Shown here: in pieces, positions 16,911 to 25,867 of the stretch
How positions within the stretch are numbered: the stretch's first letter is position 1
How the letters are laid out: each line of letters opens with the position of its first letter
DNA from: Macrococcus sp. DPC7161
GTDB lineage: Bacteria > Bacillota > Bacilli > Staphylococcales > Staphylococcaceae
Direction: 5' to 3'
Assembly (NCBI RefSeq): GCF_004117835.1
Contig: NZ_SDSC01000008.1
Coordinates: forward strand, 16,132 to 80,131
DNA length: 64,000 nt
Position numbers and translations under genes: made by a program
The notes under the pieces: generated by a model
What the model saw: only the letters and a program-made list of their open reading frames with translations
What the model was told of the DNA's origin: nothing
The model's database searches: none

Positions 16911-17339
16911 TTAGTTACCGTTGAACATCCAATCTACACCATATTTATCTTTTAAGGCACCCATAACGCCACCCCAGAATTGTTCTCCGATTGGCATTTC
17001 TACTTTTGTATCAGGATGTGCAGCGACACGATCAAATAATTCAGTCATTGCTTTAGTGTCTTCTGCATTATCTTTAGCCCAGTTGATTGATAAAGAAATA
17101 CTTGCATTGAAGTCTCCTGCCTTACCGAATTTATCGGCTGCATATAATTTATGTCCTGCCACTTTAAACTCTGAATGCATTGTCATATCTTCAGCTACTG
17201 CTGGGTCAACACCAAATTGGCCAGCTTGTTCAGGACCTACAGGTAAACGGTTGATGTCTGTTGCACCAAATACTTCTTCATAATAAGCTAAAGCTTCTTT
17301 TGCACTATCAAATGCTAAATACGGGATTAATTCTGTCAT
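16911..17339 (-). CDS. PhnB/YjdN-like VOC protein
   Basis: 142 residues. The start ELIPYLAFDSAKEALAYYEEVFGA and the late WGGVMGALKDKYGVDWMFNGN are typical of the PhnB-like branch of the VOC superfamily (3-demethylubiquinone-9 methyltransferase-like). The function of this branch is poorly known. AGGAGGT lies upstream of the ATG. Monocistronic. Confidence 0.88.
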   Translation of the reverse strand: MTELIPYLAFDSAKEALAYYEEVFGATDINRLPVGPEQAGQFGVDPAVAEDMTMHSEFKVAGHKLYAADKFGKAGDFNASISLSINWAKDNAEDTKAMTELFDRVAAHPDTKVEMPIGEQFWGGVMGALKDKYGVDWMFNGN

Positions 17340-17432
17340 GTGTCATGACCTCCTAAATTGAATATGAAATCTATTTAAATATAGCACAATGTATTTTGAA
17401 TTACGAATTTCAACATACGTTTTGCTCAAATT

Positions 17433-18497
17433 TTAAATTGAACGTTTTTCACGATCTTTAAAATAATTGTCAACGATTGGTTTTACTTTTTCACCATATA
17501 AACGAATGGCATTCATAATGTCTTCATGTGGCATTGAACCCATCGGTAAATGAATCATAAATCGATCTAAATTTAATGCTTCTACTGTATCGATGATTTT
17601 ATATGCGACTGTTTCAGGCGATCCTACATATAAGGCACCATATTCAATTTCACTTAAATAAGCTTCCATGCTATAAGCTGGCCATCCACGTTCTTTCGCT
17701 AATACATCATGACTATTTTTCGTTGGATAAAAATACTTTTCTCTAGCAAGTTCATCTGTTTCAGCAATAAAGCCCCATGAATGCACTGAAACAGTCATCT
17801 TACTTAAATCGTGGCCATGCTCACTACCGATTTGTTTATATAAATTAATATTTTGTCTGAAACGTTTAGGATTACCACCGATGATAGCATATGTAATCGG
17901 CAATCCTAACTGAGCGGCACGGAATGAACTAGATGGCGTACCACCAGATGCAATATTAATAGGAAGTTCTTTTTGTACAGCACGAGGATAAACTCCTTTA
18001 CCTTCTACAGGTGCACGTGTTGTCCCTTCCCAAGTAACGATTTCATTTTGATTGGCTTGAATCAATAAATCTAACTTTTCTTCATATAAACGTTCATAGT
18101 CATTTAAATCGTAGCCAAAGAGTGGGAATGACTCAATAAATGATCCACGACCTGCCATAATTTCTGCACGACCATTACTTAAAGCATCTAATGTTGCAAA
18201 TCGTTGATATACACGAATCGGGTCATCAGAACTAAGTACGGTAACAGCAGATGATAATTTAATATGATTTGTAAGAGGTGCTGCTGCTGCCAATACACTT
18301 ACAGGATCTGAAACAGCATAGTCTGGTCGGTGATGTTCACCTAAACCATAAATATCTAAACCAACCTCATCTGCCAGTTTAATTTCTTCAACAATATCAC
18401 GTATACGCTCTGCAGCTGATATTTTCCCATGATTTCCTTGCTCGTTAAATCTTTCACTATTATCTCCAAATGAAGTAATACCTAATTCTACTTTCAT
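17433..18497 (-). CDS. LLM-class flavin-dependent oxidoreductase
   Basis: 354 residues of the bacterial luciferase-like family. The N-terminus VELGITSFGDNSE, the LGEHHRPDYAVSDP motif and the central SGGTPSSSFRAAQLGLPITYA fit FMN-dependent monooxygenases. AGGAGA precedes the ATG at 18497; the longer frame starting at 18536 runs into promoter sequence. It is divergent from a ring-cleaving dioxygenase gene with QsrR-like and other palindromes between them, which suggests a joint role in quinone or catechol detoxification. Confidence 0.88.
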   Translation of the reverse strand: MKVELGITSFGDNSERFNEQGNHGKISAAERIRDIVEEIKLADEVGLDIYGLGEHHRPDYAVSDPVSVLAAAAPLTNHIKLSSAVTVLSSDDPIRVYQRFATLDALSNGRAEIMAGRGSFIESFPLFGYDLNDYERLYEEKLDLLIQANQNEIVTWEGTTRAPVEGKGVYPRAVQKELPINIASGGTPSSSFRAAQLGLPITYAIIGGNPKRFRQNINLYKQIGSEHGHDLSKMTVSVHSWGFIAETDELAREKYFYPTKNSHDVLAKERGWPAYSMEAYLSEIEYGALYVGSPETVAYKIIDTVEALNLDRFMIHLPMGSMPHEDIMNAIRLYGEKVKPIVDNYFKDREKRSI

Positions 18498-18549
18498 AAG
18501 TTCTCCTATCCGAATCGATTGATTCTTAATGTTCATATTGATATAATAT

Positions 18550-18573
18550 TTATACTCAGTATAATTATTATAT
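18550..18573. promoter_or_regulatory. QsrR/YodB-like operator and overlapping palindrome
   Basis: GTATA-N5-TATAT at 18559-18573 differs by one base from the S. aureus QsrR site GTATA-N5-TATAC. It overlaps a perfect palindrome TTATACTCAGTATAA (18550-18564). It lies between the divergent monooxygenase and dioxygenase genes. Confidence 0.55.
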
Positions 18574-18589
18574 CATATATTAAAAAATA

Positions 18590-18604
18590 ATCAACATTGT
18601 TGAT
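18590..18604. promoter_or_regulatory. Palindromic operator candidate
   Basis: ATCAACATTGTTGAT is a perfect 15-bp palindrome immediately before the ribosome-binding site of the dioxygenase gene. Confidence 0.4.
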
Positions 18605-18619
18605 AAAGGAGTGATTCAT

Positions 18620-19537
18620 ATGAACATTACAGGTCATCATCATATTTCAATGTACACAAAAGACGTACAAAAAAACAAACAATTCTATACAGAGATCCTT
18701 GGCTTAAGACTGGTAGAAATTTCAGTGAACCAAGATAATCCAACGATGTATCATTTCTTTTATGGTGATGAAACTGGTAACGCTGGTACATTGCTCAGTT
18801 TCTTTGAAATCAAAAATGCCGGACCTATGCAACGTGGCACGCACAATATTGCACGTTTGTCATTATTACTACCTAGTGCATCCGCGGTTCAATATTTCGT
18901 TGAAAGATTAAATAAGCAACACATTGAAACAACAAACGTCCAATACGGTAACGAAACAGGTATTTTGTTCAAAGATCCTGATGATTTAGAGATTGTACTT
19001 ATCAATAATCACAACCGTAACATCCCTCAGACTTGGGAACAAAATCCTTACACTGATATTCCAAAGCAATATCAAATTTTAGGCATGGGACCAGTGATGT
19101 TACATGTAAGAGATACAGAAAAAACAATTCAATTCTTATCAGAAACACTTGGTTTCAAACAAAATCAACATCAATATACTATTGATGAAACAGGTATTTA
19201 TTCAGACTTTATCATTGAAGAAAATACACACTCACCTGCAAAACCTGGTCGCGGTTATGTGCATCACATCGCTTTAACACTACCAATAGACGAAGATTTA
19301 ATACAACTCACACAAAAGTTGGACCAATTACCTGGAAAACATACAGGGATTATTGACCGCTATTTCTTTAAATCCATTTATTATCGACATAACGGCATCA
19401 TATTTGAATTCGCAACAGACGGCCCAGGATTTACACGAGATACTGACAAAGCACATCTTGGTGAACAACTTCACTTACCAGACTTTTTAGAGCATCGACG
19501 TGAAGCAATAGAACAACGTTTAACACCATTAACATAA
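18620..19537 (+). CDS. Ring-cleaving dioxygenase, two VOC modules (MhqO/CatE-like)
   Basis: 305 residues with two tandem VOC modules: residues about 3-130 (start ITGHHHISMYTKDV) and about 150-290 (MLHVRDTEKTIQFL; RGYVHHIAL; IIFEFATDGPGF). The His and Glu positions fit Fe-binding extradiol dioxygenases such as MhqO, which open hydroquinone or catechol rings. AAAGGAG lies before the ATG at 18620; the in-frame GTG at 18611 belongs to that site. The neighbourhood points to electrophile detoxification. Confidence 0.9.
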   Translation: MNITGHHHISMYTKDVQKNKQFYTEILGLRLVEISVNQDNPTMYHFFYGDETGNAGTLLSFFEIKNAGPMQRGTHNIARLSLLLPSASAVQYFVERLNKQHIETTNVQYGNETGILFKDPDDLEIVLINNHNRNIPQTWEQNPYTDIPKQYQILGMGPVMLHVRDTEKTIQFLSETLGFKQNQHQYTIDETGIYSDFIIEENTHSPAKPGRGYVHHIALTLPIDEDLIQLTQKLDQLPGKHTGIIDRYFFKSIYYRHNGIIFEFATDGPGFTRDTDKAHLGEQLHLPDFLEHRREAIEQRLTPLT

Positions 19538-19575
19538 AAAATAAGCATCTGAGACTTAGCCTCAGATGCTTATTT
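19537..19575. terminator. Bidirectional terminator
   Basis: AAATAAGCATCTGAG pairs perfectly with CTCAGATGCTTATTT. It sits between the convergent dioxygenase and uspA-like genes. Confidence 0.88.
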
Positions 19576-19968
19576 CACTACCAATACTGGTATTTTCACT
19601 TCTCTAATAATACGTTTACTCACACTACCTATGACCGCTTCTTGGAATCGATTTAATCCTCTAGAACCGATGACAAGTAAATCATAGTTGCCAGATTGAC
19701 TCGTTTTAATAATCGTTTCACAAACCTCTCCATGTACGACAAGTAGTTCATATTGAATATTCGTATCCTCTAACAATGAAATCATATGCGCTAACTGATG
19801 TTTACGATGCATGATGCTATCTTCTTGATAATGAAGTACTGCATCTTTCGCATCTTCTGCTGAAACAACACTGAGTAATGTCACCTTGCTCTTCAAATGT
19901 ATTGCTTCTTGAAGTGCGCGCATACTGTTATCCGATCCATCTACTGCAACTAAAATATGTTTATACAT
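19570..19968 (-). CDS. Universal stress protein (UspA family)
   Basis: 132 residues. HILVAVDGSDNSMRALQEA at the start and the ATP-binding GSRGLNRFQEAVIGSVSKRI near the end are the UspA signatures. The ATG at 19968 overlaps the stop of the upstream sulP gene (TAATG) and has AAAGGAGG in front of it. Coupling to SulP suggests it senses or regulates the transporter or reacts to the same stress. Confidence 0.92.
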   Translation of the reverse strand: MYKHILVAVDGSDNSMRALQEAIHLKSKVTLLSVVSAEDAKDAVLHYQEDSIMHRKHQLAHMISLLEDTNIQYELLVVHGEVCETIIKTSQSGNYDLLVIGSRGLNRFQEAVIGSVSKRIIREVKIPVLVVK

Positions 19969-21128
19969 TATGAAGCCTCCTTTAACCATTTGGTAAATAC
20001 GAAATGAAGTACACTTCCTGCAATAACCCCTACAGCTAAATTATGTGTCAATAAAACTAAAATAATCGTTAATAATACCACAGAAATATCTGTCCATTTG
20101 GCGTTTTTCAAAAACTTAAATGTCCCAAAATCAAATGTTAAAAATGCCACAACAACCATAATACCCGCTAACACAGCCATTGGAATTTGTACGACATATT
20201 GGCCTAATACAATAATCAAAAACATTAAAAACGACCCTGTCACAAGTGAAGATAATCTCGTTGTTCCACCCGATTTCAAATTCATCACGGATTGACCAAT
20301 CATCGCACAGCCACCGATACCTCCAAAAAACCCTGAAAGAATATTCGCCATACCTTGTCCTGCAGCCTCAATATTCTTATTACTGTCATATGATAATGCA
20401 TCATCCACAATTCTTGCGGTTAACAGACTTTCAACCAATCCAACAATCGCCATTGATATACTATAAGGCAAAATAATCTTAAGTGTTTCAAAATTAAACG
20501 GTACATTCGGAATAAAAAAGTGTGGTAAATGACGTTTAATCTCACCTAAATCGCCAACCGTTTTCACATCCACATGTGTATAAATAGATATCACTGTCAA
20601 TAACAATACAGCGATTAAAGGCGCTGGTATCTTCGTAAAATACTTAGGCACAACATACACAATCACCATCGTTATAACAGCGAACACATAAGTAACGCCA
20701 TTAATACCAAAAATATGTTGCAGTTGTGATGAAAATATCAGTATCGCTAATGCATCAACAAACCCAATCATAACTGTATTCGGAATGTACTTTAAGAGCT
20801 TACCAATCCCTAGCACACCCATTAATATTTGAAGAACACCCATCAGCAAAGTCGCAGCTAATAAATAATCCAAACCATGAATCTTTACTAACGGAAATAC
20901 TAACAATGCAATTGCACCTGCAGCAGCAGAAATCATTGCAGAGCGCCCGCCTGTAAAAGCAATAACAACAGCAATTACAAATGACGCATATAAACCGACC
21001 ATAGGATCGACACCCGCAATAACTGAAAATGCAATCACCTCAGGAATTAACGCAAGTGCAACAACCATACCTGCTAAAATATTTTGAAACGGTTTATCTA
21101 ACCATTCTCTTTTTAAATAATCAATCAT
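19968..21128 (-). CDS. SulP family anion transporter
   Basis: 386 residues with about ten membrane segments and SulP motifs ([50 protein letters not shown] given in part). No cytoplasmic STAS domain follows: the protein ends soon after the last helix, so it is a short SulP with UspA as partner. Substrates of the family are sulfate or bicarbonate. GGAGG precedes the ATG at 21128. Which anion is carried is not shown by the sequence. Confidence 0.88.
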   Translation of the reverse strand: MIDYLKREWLDKPFQNILAGMVVALALIPEVIAFSVIAGVDPMVGLYASFVIAVVIAFTGGRSAMISAAAGAIALLVFPLVKIHGLDYLLAATLLMGVLQILMGVLGIGKLLKYIPNTVMIGFVDALAILIFSSQLQHIFGINGVTYVFAVITMVIVYVVPKYFTKIPAPLIAVLLLTVISIYTHVDVKTVGDLGEIKRHLPHFFIPNVPFNFETLKIILPYSISMAIVGLVESLLTARIVDDALSYDSNKNIEAAGQGMANILSGFFGGIGGCAMIGQSVMNLKSGGTTRLSSLVTGSFLMFLIIVLGQYVVQIPMAVLAGIMVVVAFLTFDFGTFKFLKNAKWTDISVVLLTIILVLLTHNLAVGVIAGSVLHFVFTKWLKEAS

Positions 21129-21177
21129 AATAACCTCCACTTACAATATGATGATTATATCATTAATAAAGCACATA

Positions 21178-21210
21178 AAAAATAAGCCTACCGCTTTGGT
21201 AGACTTTATT
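21178..21210 (-). terminator. Rho-independent terminator
   Basis: AATAAAGTCTACC pairs with GGTAGGCTTATT with one bulge. It ends the small membrane gene. Confidence 0.7.
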
Positions 21211-21391
21211 TGTCTTGAATCGTTGATTGTGATGTGATGATGTCTAACATTTGTACTAATTTTGCAATACCTAAAACGACAAATGCAACAATTAGAATGC
21301 CTTTGAAAGCTGCTAAATGGATAACAGCAAAGAAATCTAATACAAACAACATGAAAATCACTGATAAAATTAATTCGATCGATTGTTTCAT
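21206..21391 (-). CDS. Small membrane protein, unknown
   Basis: 61 residues, mostly two membrane segments (LILSVIFMLFVLDFFAVIHL and ILIVAFVVLGIAKLV) and a polar tail. AAGGAGTG precedes the ATG at 21391; the frame extends further up to 21445, but without a ribosome-binding site. No family recognised. Confidence 0.6.
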   Translation of the reverse strand: MKQSIELILSVIFMLFVLDFFAVIHLAAFKGILIVAFVVLGIAKLVQMLDIITSQSTIQDK

Positions 21392-21626
21392 GAGATCACT
21401 CCTTAAATCGTAATTATTCAGTTTCCTTCTAATTACTAGTAGCATATCACATTTAAATTAGAAAAAGTTAAAATCACTGGATTTTTAAGGTAATTTTAAG
21501 GTTAGGGTTCATTTGTCAGAATTGTTTGCTAAATCAACACTATTTCGCCACGATTTCTCAACCTTAAGGATGATGTTAAACACCTTTTTTAAGCGTATAG
21601 TAAAAGTATAAATGGAGGCGATTATC

Positions 21627-21992
21627 ATGAATTTCATAGGAAATGTACTTTGGTTTATATTTGGTGGATTGGTGAGTGGATTGGCATGGCTATTCTTTGG
21701 ACTCCTTTGGTGCATTACGATTGTAGGCATACCCGTTGGTTTACAATGCTTTAAAATCGCTGAATTAAGCTTTAGCCCATTTGGTAAAGAAATTATTTAT
21801 CGTGACAGTCCAACTTCAATATTACTCAACATCATTTGGATCCTTGTTAGTGGTATCCCATTAGCAGTCGTACACGTAACAAGTGGCATCGCACTATGCT
21901 TAACCATCATTGGTATCCCATTCGGAATCCAATCATTTAAACTCGCAATCCTTTCATTAATGCCATTTGGCGCACAAATCGTTAAAAGATAA
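21627..21992 (+). CDS. YccF domain membrane protein
   Basis: 121 residues with two copies of the YccF-type motif (ITIVGIPVGLQCFKIAELSF and LTIIGIPFGIQSFKLAILSL), each preceded by membrane helices. The internal duplication is typical of the family. GGAGGCG precedes the ATG at 21627. The function is unknown in bacteria; it acts in the inner membrane. A terminator follows. Confidence 0.9.
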   Translation: MNFIGNVLWFIFGGLVSGLAWLFFGLLWCITIVGIPVGLQCFKIAELSFSPFGKEIIYRDSPTSILLNIIWILVSGIPLAVVHVTSGIALCLTIIGIPFGIQSFKLAILSLMPFGAQIVKR

Positions 21993-22010
21993 ATCAATAG
22001 CAAACAATTA

Positions 22011-22039
22011 ATGAGCCCTAAAAAGAGGGCTCATTTTTT
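22011..22039 (+). terminator. Rho-independent terminator
   Basis: ATGAGCCCT pairs with AGGGCTCAT and is followed by T6. Confidence 0.88.
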
Positions 22040-22102
22040 GTCATATATATTTGACATTTTAAATCATAAATATTATGATTGATATGTCAAATATATACGA
22101 CA
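22039..22102 (+). promoter_or_regulatory. Promoter with paired operators for the XRE-DUF3278 operon
   Basis: -35 TTGACA (22051-22056) and -10 TATGAT (22074-22079) have 17-bp spacing. One TGTC-N10-GACA box (22039-22056) covers the -35. A second lies downstream (22085-22102). A further palindrome AATCATAA-N3-TTATGATT (22062-22080) covers the -10. This looks like a tightly autorepressed promoter. Confidence 0.7.
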
Positions 22103-22120
22103 TTTCCTAGGAGAATATAT

Positions 22121-22339
22121 ATGAATAACGTACGTACTTATAGAAAAAAGTTAAAAATTTCTCAATTAGATTTAGCGAAATCCATCAAAGTTTCAAGACA
22201 AACAATCAATTTAATTGAAAACGATAAATATAATCCATCTTTAGATTTATGTATCAAAATTGCTAAAGCACTTAATACAGATTTAAATGCTTTATTTTGG
22301 GAAGTTGAGGAGGAGAATTTGAATGAAATTCAAATATAG
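22121..22339 (+). CDS. XRE-family helix-turn-helix regulator
   Basis: 72 residues, almost entirely one Cro/CI-type HTH (LKISQLDLAKSIKVSRQTIN, then LIENDKYNPSL). AGGAGA precedes the ATG at 22121, and the upstream in-frame part overlaps the operator region. The last 17 bases overlap the start of the next gene, so its expression is coupled to the DUF3278 genes. It probably represses its own promoter at the TGTC-N10-GACA boxes. Confidence 0.9.
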   Translation: MNNVRTYRKKLKISQLDLAKSIKVSRQTINLIENDKYNPSLDLCIKIAKALNTDLNALFWEVEEENLNEIQI

Positions 22340-22850
22340 TAAGCTTATGTCGACTTTTGTAGGATTAGAAATGGAAGATGATGAATATCAAAGACAAATG
22401 GGGTTTGAAATACTTACAAACGCATTTAACTATATATTTTTTCTGTTATGCTCTTTAATGCTCATCAGTTTATTTTGGGATATCATGCATCAAACCATTT
22501 CAGTTGGGACCATTTTATTTTTCATCATTTTACAAGTCTCATCTATTATTTTATTAAATAAATCAAGAAAGAATCAGGCCGCAATTACAGAAGTTTATTC
22601 TGACGAAGAATACAATGAAGAAATTCATAAATTGCGAAAATCCTCAATAAAAATTGGGCTTTATTGGGGCACTACAATGTATATCACGATGGAAATTATC
22701 TTTAAAATTGCGGCTGGAGAAAAGTTCGAATTCTCATTTTTTAATTTAATCATTTGGATTTTAGGTGGTGCTCTTTTTGGCACAATGATGTATTATGCTT
22801 CAAAATTAAAAGTTAAAAAAATCTCAAACGACGAAGGTGATATTGAATGA
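22323..22850 (+). CDS. DUF3278-like membrane protein 1
   Basis: 175 residues with four predicted membrane segments (about 35-55, 61-80, 108-128, 137-158) and an acidic linker (YSDEEYNEE). It is probably a DUF3278 family protein; such genes commonly sit after small XRE regulators. The start codon lies inside the XRE gene (GGAGGAG 6 bp upstream). Function unknown; the adjacent regulator suggests an inducible membrane response. Confidence 0.65.
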   Translation: MKFKYSKLMSTFVGLEMEDDEYQRQMGFEILTNAFNYIFFLLCSLMLISLFWDIMHQTISVGTILFFIILQVSSIILLNKSRKNQAAITEVYSDEEYNEEIHKLRKSSIKIGLYWGTTMYITMEIIFKIAAGEKFEFSFFNLIIWILGGALFGTMMYYASKLKVKKISNDEGDIE

Positions 22851-23365
22851 ACATTCTAAATGAAAAACTAATGAAGCGTAATGTTGGTTATATCAATCAA
22901 AGAGATGAGTATCAAAAATCAGAACTATTAAAGATGATTTCAACAACATTCATTACATGCTATATACTCTTAGTTTTATCAATAATAATCTGCTTAGTGA
23001 CTGATGTTATATTTAATAACATTTCTTTATCAACATTACTTCTCTACGTGGTTTACTTATTCGCATTTATATACCCTTCTATTTATGGTGCTAAAGTTAG
23101 GAAAACAATATATCACCAATACACGGAATCTTATGATGAAAATCATTATAAGAAGCATTTAGAAACTCTAAAATTCCAAAGTATAAATTTTTTCGTTTTT
23201 ATTATTATCTCTAATCTAATTTATTCAACGTATGCAGATTACTATTTTTTTAATGAACCATTTAAGTTAGATTTATCGGACTTATTAGGAGCCATCGTCA
23301 ATTCAGTAATTCTTACATTCGCTATTTACTTTATCGGAAAATTGATGATAGATAAAAAATATTAA
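22847..23365 (+). CDS. DUF3278-like membrane protein 2
   Basis: 172 residues, a distant paralogue of the previous protein with the same plan: four hydrophobic segments and an acidic linker (YTESYDENHYKKHLETLK). Its ATG overlaps the previous stop (ATGA). The two may form a hetero-oligomer in the membrane. A terminator follows at once. Confidence 0.65.
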   Translation: MNILNEKLMKRNVGYINQRDEYQKSELLKMISTTFITCYILLVLSIIICLVTDVIFNNISLSTLLLYVVYLFAFIYPSIYGAKVRKTIYHQYTESYDENHYKKHLETLKFQSINFFVFIIISNLIYSTYADYYFFNEPFKLDLSDLLGAIVNSVILTFAIYFIGKLMIDKKY

Positions 23366-23387
23366 AAGTGGCAGTTGCCACTTTTTT
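23364..23387 (+). terminator. Rho-independent terminator
   Basis: AAAAGTGGCA pairs with TGCCACTTTT, followed by T6 partly within the stem. Confidence 0.85.
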
Positions 23388-23444
23388 CTTGCAATTATAC
23401 AAGTTATGCTAAAATAAAAGCATTACATTTTGAGAGGTACTTGT

Positions 23445-24626
23445 ATGAAACGTTTCTCACCGATCATTTCTAGTTTGTTATTGGCGACTTTTTTAGCGCG
23501 ATTTAGCGTCTTTTTAGTAATGCCATTTTTATCTATCTATTTAATGAAGACTTATCATTATACAGGATTTCAAATCGGCTTAATTTTATCTACCTCTGGT
23601 GTTGTTGCGATTATTTTAAGTATGACTTCTGGTAGTGTTATAGACCGCTTCAACAAAAGGCATGTTATTTATTTTGGATTAATCATCGGGATATTAAGTT
23701 ATGGATTATTCCCTATGATTCATACATTTTTAGGCTTTATCACTTTCTCTATTACATCGACCATTGGTGCGACATTAGTTGATCCAACTTACCGTGTATT
23801 AATTTCAAAGTTTACAGATGACCACAATCGAAAGTTTATCTTTAATATAAGATACTATTTAATCAATGTTGCTGCTGCAATTAGTCCGTATATCGCAAGC
23901 CAAATTCTTTGGATTGGGATTCAACAATTATTTTATATCGTTGCAGCTGCACTTATTTTTAACCTTTGTTTATTTATATTCATATTCAATAAATACCAAA
24001 TCAATTTAAAGGATAGGCATGATTTACAAAATGTACCCTTTTTCAATATGCTTTATATCTTTAAAGAAGATAAATCATTTCTATACTTAGTGTTAGGTAA
24101 CATCTTCATCGTATTTGGTTATACGCAGATGTCAGCAACTTTAAGTATGTATTTAGGGAAGATTTATGATTATCAAACATCGATTCACTATTACGCAGTA
24201 CTCATGATTGTGAATGCTGTTGTCGTTATAGTCGGACAATACTTCGTTTATCGCATTGGAGAGCATATCAAAACAAGTACCGCAATCATGATAGGTGCGA
24301 TTTTACTGCCACTTGGCCTTGCTCTATTTGGTGTATCCAATCATTTGTACGCATTAGGATTTGGCATGCTTGTGTTGACCGTTGGAGAAATGTTTGTATT
24401 TACAATGTGGGATATCCGAATCGATGAACTCTCACCAACGGCACTAAAAGGCTCTTACTATGCACTCACAGGCCTAACAGGCATCTCACGCATCATCGCA
24501 CCAATCTTTGGCGGACTACTCATCGACTGGACAACAAGTGGTCTTTTCATATGGGGTGTCATCGGTTTAATCACCTACTTATCATTGCCAATGTTTTATA
24601 AAAGTAAGCAGATAAAGCCTTCATAA
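23445..24626 (+). CDS. MFS transporter, drug-export type
   Basis: 393 residues with twelve predicted membrane segments. The cytoplasmic loop 2-3 motif A is present as GSVIDRFNKRHVI. The N-terminus (ATFLARFSVFLVMPFLSIYL) resembles multidrug exporters of the DHA1 group. GAGAGGT precedes the ATG at 23445. Monocistronic with a strong terminator. The substrate is unknown. Confidence 0.88.
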   Translation: MKRFSPIISSLLLATFLARFSVFLVMPFLSIYLMKTYHYTGFQIGLILSTSGVVAIILSMTSGSVIDRFNKRHVIYFGLIIGILSYGLFPMIHTFLGFITFSITSTIGATLVDPTYRVLISKFTDDHNRKFIFNIRYYLINVAAAISPYIASQILWIGIQQLFYIVAAALIFNLCLFIFIFNKYQINLKDRHDLQNVPFFNMLYIFKEDKSFLYLVLGNIFIVFGYTQMSATLSMYLGKIYDYQTSIHYYAVLMIVNAVVVIVGQYFVYRIGEHIKTSTAIMIGAILLPLGLALFGVSNHLYALGFGMLVLTVGEMFVFTMWDIRIDELSPTALKGSYYALTGLTGISRIIAPIFGGLLIDWTTSGLFIWGVIGLITYLSLPMFYKSKQIKPS

Positions 24627-24665
24627 AAAAGCTAGAACCTTGATAATAAAAGGTTCTAGCTTTTT
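24625..24665. terminator. Bidirectional terminator
   Basis: AAAAAAGCTAGAACCTT pairs with AAGGTTCTAGCTTTTT between convergent genes. Confidence 0.88.
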
Positions 24666-25220
24666 CTATATTCTAGTAATTTCTTTCAATTTACTGCCTT
24701 CAAATGTACATTGATAAACATCTGGTTTTGTCGTTGATTTCCAAAACTCATATCCGATTTCTGGACGATAATAGTTCATTATAATCGTCATGATGTTCCC
24801 ATGCGTCCCTATAGCAACTGTTTTTAACGTCTCATCTTGTAAGATGGATTCAATTACAGGAATCGAACGTTCTAAAACTTCTTTTGTAGTTTCTCCACCT
24901 TCTAGTTTAAATTCGTGGTCTTCTAATGACATTTCAATTGCATTTTCAATTTCTTCTTCTGAAGATTTATATGCACCTTTTAAAGTTTTTTCTCTTAATT
25001 CTTTATATAATTTTATAGGTGCTCCATTCGCTAATGGCTCCACAGTTTGTATCGCTCTATTATAAGAACTAGAAATAAATTGGTCGAAATGAATATGTGA
25101 TAGTTTATCTGCAATCGTCTTCGCATCTTTAAATCCTTTTTCTGAAAGTGGTCTCTCTTTTTCTTTTCCAAATATAAAAGGCGATTCTGCGTGTCTAATA
25201 AAATAAATGTTTGTAATCAT
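24666..25220 (-). CDS. Histidine phosphatase family protein
   Basis: 184 residues. The RHAE motif in YFIRHAESPFIFGKE carries the phospho-accepting His, and the second catalytic His is in VAIGTHGNIMTIIM. The fold is that of phosphoglycerate mutase-like phosphatases. No substrate can be assigned. It is 20 bp downstream of msrA on the same strand, so an operon is likely. Confidence 0.88.
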   Translation of the reverse strand: MITNIYFIRHAESPFIFGKEKERPLSEKGFKDAKTIADKLSHIHFDQFISSSYNRAIQTVEPLANGAPIKLYKELREKTLKGAYKSSEEEIENAIEMSLEDHEFKLEGGETTKEVLERSIPVIESILQDETLKTVAIGTHGNIMTIIMNYYRPEIGYEFWKSTTKPDVYQCTFEGSKLKEITRI

Positions 25221-25240
25221 TGATACTCCTCCATAATGTT

Positions 25241-25714
25241 TTATCTCTTATACTTCTCCATCATCGCTTGTGGTATATGACAATAGTCTCCTGGGTGTCT
25301 GTCTAAATAATCTTGATGTTTATCTGCACTTCTTACGTAATTGGTTAATGATTTGACTTCTACTTTTATTTTTTCTTTGTCATTTCTATTATTAATAAAG
25401 TTTCTCGCTTGTTCTAAATGTGTTTCATCTTCGCTATAAACACCTGTTCTATACTTTTCTCCGACATCTATACCTTGTTTGTTCACGCTATATGGGTCAA
25501 TAATTAGAAAGAAATCTTCCATTAATGTTTCTACAGTCGTTTGTTTTGGATCAAATGTGACTTTGACGCATTCTGCATAGCCGTCATATTCACCATCTAA
25601 TGTATGCGTTGTACCATTGGCTCTTCCTGCTTCAGTAGTCACAACACCAGGAACGGTCTTCATAAATGCTTGCACACCCCATAAACATCCACCTGCTATA
25701 TATATTTTTTCCAA
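25241..25714 (-). CDS. msrA: Peptide methionine (S)-S-oxide reductase
   Basis: 157 residues. The catalytic Cys lies in AGGCLWGVQAF, and YDGYAECVKVTFDP, QGIDVGEKYRTGVYS and HPGDYCHIP are standard MsrA blocks. It repairs oxidised methionine in proteins in the cytoplasm. The canonical GCFWG is GCLWG here. The start is taken as TTG at 25714, because AAGGAGG lies 7 bp upstream and the longer ATG frame reads through that site. Confidence 0.93.
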   Translation of the reverse strand: MEKIYIAGGCLWGVQAFMKTVPGVVTTEAGRANGTTHTLDGEYDGYAECVKVTFDPKQTTVETLMEDFFLIIDPYSVNKQGIDVGEKYRTGVYSEDETHLEQARNFINNRNDKEKIKVEVKSLTNYVRSADKHQDYLDRHPGDYCHIPQAMMEKYKR

Positions 25715-25867
25715 CTCATTTCCTCCTTCAATTAATACTTCTATTATAACCATATTTTTTAAATTTATCAGATAATTGAAAAAAATCTCGCTTTAAAGCA
25801 TTGTATTGTGATAACTTAACGTATATACTAGTACTCATATTATTTCACGCGTTTATAGGAGGGTTCT

